Made by a program: the position numbers and the translations under genes. A stretch of 16,393 nucleotides of DNA. Source: Vermiphilus sp. (lineage in GTDB: Bacteria > Ratteibacteria > UBA8468 > B48-G9 > JAFGKM01). The stretch is taken from contig DYKC01000011.1 of the NCBI GenBank assembly GCA_020722825.1, positions 1,427 through 17,819 on the forward strand. The letters run 5' to 3'. The notes below the pieces were generated by a model that saw nothing but the letters and a program-made list of their open reading frames with translations, did not search any database and was not told where the DNA came from. Below, one piece after another: positions 14,626-16,393 of this stretch. Every line of letters starts with the position of its first letter. The stretch's first letter is position 1.

Positions 14626-15877
14626 AAACAACTTTTTCAAGCGTGCCGGGATGTGAACCGAAAGATTCAAAAAGAACAGATTTGTTTGACGAACTTCTGC
14701 CTATGAAAAAACCTTCCCTTTTCTTCCTGCTTTTTTTGAGAACAAAAACGCTGTCGGTTTTCCCTGTAAAGCGCCTGTTGCGTTCAATGGAAATTGCTTC
14801 CTGAATATCCAGTATAGTTTTGTGCCGTCGTTCTTTTTCAGTCAGGGGAACATCATCGTTCATCATGGAAGCAGAGGTGCCTGGTCTTTCCGAGTACTTA
14901 AAAACAAAAAGGTCGTCAAATTTAACCTCTTTAATCACTGAAACTGTCTTCCAGAAATCGTCTTCGGATTCTGAAGGGAAACCTGTTATGATATCTGAAG
15001 TGATTGAAATATCCGGAACAGCCGTTCGGACTTTTTCAATAATTTCAAGATATCTTTCAACAGTATATTTCCTGTTCATCAGTTTCAGCATCCTGTCAGA
15101 ACCGGATTGCAGAGGCAGGTGCAGGTGCTTGTAAAGTTTAGGCATATTTTTAAAAGAGGCCATCAGTTCATCTGGCATGTCCTTTGGATGGGAGGTAAGG
15201 AACCACAGACGTAATATACCTTCAAAAGACGCTATTTTTTCAAGGATTTCAGTAAACCTTATACCTGTATCATTTCCATACTCGTTCACGTTCTGTCCGA
15301 GGAGAACAATCTCTTTTACACCCTGCTCAACAAGTTTCTTTATTTCTTCGTATATTGTTTCCGGACTTTTACTTTTTAGTTTTCCTCTTGTAAAAGGTAC
15401 CACACAGTACGAACAGAAATTCTCGCATCCTTTTGTTACGGTTACAAATGCGGAAACATTCCCTGAATTCGCAACCGGTATATCTATAAAAGGATGTGTA
15501 CTGTCTCCCGTAACCCAAACTTTTCTCTTTCTGTTTCTTAACAGTTCAGGCAGCCGTTCATAGTTTCCAGCACCGCAGACAATGTCAATAAAAGGATATT
15601 TTTGTAACAGTTTTTCGCCGTAAAGGTTGGCAGTGCATCCCAGCATACACAGGAATTTTCCTTGTTTCCTCAGGTATTGATGCGAACTCAAAAACGCAAC
15701 GGCCCTGTCCTCGGCATGCTGTCTGACGCTGCATGTATTTACAGCAACAAAATCCGCTTCTTCTGGAGACTTCACAGGGCTATAGCCATGTTTTTCCAGC
15801 AGTGCCAGAATCTTTTCGGTGTCATAAAAATTCATCTGGCATCCGTACGTCCTTATATATATCCTTATTAGGATCAC
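14540..15877 (-). CDS. miaB: tRNA-2-methylthio-N6-dimethylallyladenosine synthase MiaB
   Basis: A radical-SAM methylthiotransferase that adds a methylthio group to i6A37 of tRNAs reading UNN codons. The 445-residue frame has the N-terminal cluster cysteines Cys13 ('TYGCQMN'), Cys49 ('NTCSVR') and Cys81 ('LGCTAN'), the radical-SAM motif C151xxxC155xxC158, 'VVPFTRG' (159-165), 'LLGQNVNEYG', and a C-terminal TRAM domain. 'GCQMN' and 'VPFTRG' separate it from RimO and MtaB. The listed GTG start directly touches AGGAGG (15883-15878) with no spacer, which is too close. An ATA at 15868, nine bases away, would give the textbook MiaB N-terminus. The C-terminus runs about 18 residues beyond the usual TRAM end and overlaps the OB-fold gene tail to tail. 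It follows the DUF4321-like gene by 13 bases. Confidence 0.96.
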   Translation of the reverse strand: MILIRIYIRTYGCQMNFYDTEKILALLEKHGYSPVKSPEEADFVAVNTCSVRQHAEDRAVAFLSSHQYLRKQGKFLCMLGCTANLYGEKLLQKYPFIDIVCGAGNYERLPELLRNRKRKVWVTGDSTHPFIDIPVANSGNVSAFVTVTKGCENFCSYCVVPFTRGKLKSKSPETIYEEIKKLVEQGVKEIVLLGQNVNEYGNDTGIRFTEILEKIASFEGILRLWFLTSHPKDMPDELMASFKNMPKLYKHLHLPLQSGSDRMLKLMNRKYTVERYLEIIEKVRTAVPDISITSDIITGFPSESEDDFWKTVSVIKEVKFDDLFVFKYSERPGTSASMMNDDVPLTEKERRHKTILDIQEAISIERNRRFTGKTDSVFVLKKSRKKREGFFIGRSSSNKSVLFESFGSHPGTLEKVVFTSADRHYLYGYSCEEDKKQRLLLQEQE

Positions 15878-15886
15878 CCTCCTTTT
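15878..15886 (-). promoter_or_regulatory. Very strong ribosome binding site of miaB
   Basis: On the - strand AAAAGGAGG is followed by GTGATC, so the stretch from 15886 to 15872 matches nearly the whole anti-Shine-Dalgarno complement (AAAGGAGGTGATC) with one extra G. The candidate GTG start at 15877 is therefore part of the binding site itself, which makes it a doubtful start codon. Confidence 0.7.
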
Positions 15887-15890
15887 CCTG

Positions 15891-16160
15891 TCAAGAGTGC
15901 AGGAGTGTAGACCTAATCCCGAAAAGACAGCCCGTTATAATACCAAGCAGGGTGAGAATTTTGAAGTTGAATGCTATACCAAAATTGATATCCAGTACGA
16001 CAAGGTTCAGTTGTTCTATGCTCCAGGTTGGTTTTATGGTGGCGGACATTACTTCGTAAAGTGCCCAGTGCTCGGGGATAAAAATCAGCAACAATTCATT
16101 AAGTGCTGTACCGACCATTGCTGATAAAAATATAACTAACAATATATAAATTATTTTCAT
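15891..16160 (-). CDS. Small membrane protein, DUF4321-like
   Basis: An 89-residue protein with an N-terminal membrane helix (about 2-20, 'KIIYILLVIFLSAMVGTAL') and a C-terminal one (about 64-86). The latter is preceded by 'VVLDINFGIAFNFKILTLLGIITG', which resembles the DUF4321 pattern of a short loop ending in an aromatic/Asn motif and 'lGii.G'. Members of that family are uncharacterised small bacterial membrane proteins. The start at 16160 has AGGA a few bases upstream and a promoter that ends seven bases before it. It is first in a two-gene unit with miaB (13-base gap). No function can be given; a link to tRNA modification is only positional. Confidence 0.75.
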   Translation of the reverse strand: MKIIYILLVIFLSAMVGTALNELLLIFIPEHWALYEVMSATIKPTWSIEQLNLVVLDINFGIAFNFKILTLLGIITGCLFGIRSTLLHS

Positions 16161-16167
16161 ATATCCT

Positions 16168-16196
16168 ATTTTACACTTATAACATCACCAGGTCAA
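16168..16196 (-). promoter_or_regulatory. Sigma-70-type promoter of the DUF4321-like gene and miaB, near-leaderless
   Basis: On the - strand TTGACC (16196-16191, five of six matches to consensus) and TAAAAT (16173-16168, five of six) are exactly 17 bases apart. The ATG at 16160 begins only seven bases after the -10, so the predicted mRNA starts at or within one or two bases of the start codon. Confidence 0.6.
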
Positions 16197-16339
16197 ATTC
16201 TTGTTGTAAATGGTTATAGAGATTGTTACCACCCTTATTTAACCGAATTTGAAGAATCTGTTAAAATAGCCGGTATACCAAGTTTTTTTGACATCCTATT
16301 GAAGATGTGCTACACCTTGATGTAACTGGATTTGTCTGA
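16182..16339 (+). pseudogene. Short frameshifted coding remnant, unrecognised
   Basis: From 16182 one + frame reads 'TSPGQILVVNGYRD', '...YHPYLTEFEESVKIAGIPSFFD' up to about 16291 and then turns poor. From 16292 the frame two bases over reads 'HPIEDVLHLDVTGFV' and stops with TGA at 16337-16339. Both parts have amino-acid and codon character like a real protein, and the switch comes right after a seven-T run at 16283-16289. This looks like the decayed end of a gene with a frameshift, or an active one with a sequencing error. I do not recognise the family. It has no clear start, and its left end overlaps the promoter on the other strand, so it is probably dead. Confidence 0.3.
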
Positions 16340-16368
16340 ATAAAAACAAATTTGACTTTTTGAAACTA

Positions 16369-16384
16369 ATACATCACAATGTAT
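16369..16384. repeat. Small palindrome near the right edge
   Basis: ATACAT (16369-16374), a four-base spacer and ATGTAT (16379-16384) form a perfect inverted repeat. It lies downstream of a TTGACT hexamer at 16352-16357. It could be an operator for a gene beyond the window. The rest of 16340-16393 is AT-rich and shows nothing else I can support. Confidence 0.25.
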
Positions 16385-16393
16385 GATATGTGT

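Noticed and set aside
14820..15563. Open frames on the + strand opposite miaB (for example 14820-15134 and 15177-15563)
   Set aside because: They lie wholly within miaB, whose motifs are complete, and their translations are Ser/Phe-rich as expected for antisense shadows.
16352..16380. Promoter TTGACT-17-CACAAT at the right edge
   Set aside because: The -10 matches only four of six bases and no gene start is visible before the window ends.

Overview
The window is about 16.4 kb of densely packed bacterial chromosome with moderately low GC content. It carries housekeeping biosynthesis and potassium-transport genes and shows no phage, transposon, CRISPR or RNA gene. Genes are joined by very short gaps or overlaps: four-base ATGA overlaps at 9746, 12438 and 12581, and longer overlaps of 23, 61 and 86 bases. 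The mix suggests an uncultured, deep-branching bacterium such as a candidate-phylum lineage. It includes two kinds of TrpB in one trp operon, an archaeal-type phosphoglycerate-mutase-like protein where ThrB would be expected, and a KtrA/TrkH-type potassium system with two single-unit TrkA proteins. The lineage is inference only; no marker in the window fixes it.

Region 1 (1-5805, + strand) is a tryptophan operon. It starts with the 3' end of a helical-repeat (TPR-like) gene, followed by trpC, trpB2 (long TrpB paralogue), trpF, trpB (canonical), trpA, and a membrane-anchored coiled-coil protein whose start lies inside trpA. trpE, trpG and trpD are not here, so this is the late half of the pathway (CdRP formation to tryptophan).

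Region 2 (5884-10951) makes threonine from aspartate semialdehyde: homoserine dehydrogenase with an ACT domain, then threonine synthase coupled to an ApgM-like protein that probably acts as the homoserine kinase. A Gfo/Idh/MocA-family oxidoreductase on the - strand sits between hom and thrC. The 224-base divergent spacer holds a promoter so close to thrC that its mRNA should be nearly leaderless.

Region 3 (10952-14625, + strand) is a potassium uptake cluster: two separate single-RCK TrkA proteins, a 48-residue single-pass membrane protein, and TrkH. The last three are chained by ATGA overlaps. A secreted or anchored OB-fold-like protein follows. Two leader regions contain inverted repeats: mutually exclusive hairpins before the first trkA, and a long-range pairing that would cover the Shine-Dalgarno of the second trkA.

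Region 4 (14540-16393) is on the - strand: a DUF4321-like small membrane protein followed by miaB. Translation of miaB may start at a non-standard codon. The miaB 3' end overlaps the OB-fold gene tail to tail. The right edge holds a short frameshifted coding remnant of unknown origin.

The strongest candidate for something undescribed is the 48-residue membrane protein between trkA and trkH. Next are the switch-like leader repeats of the trk cluster, the near-leaderless promoters and the miaB start.
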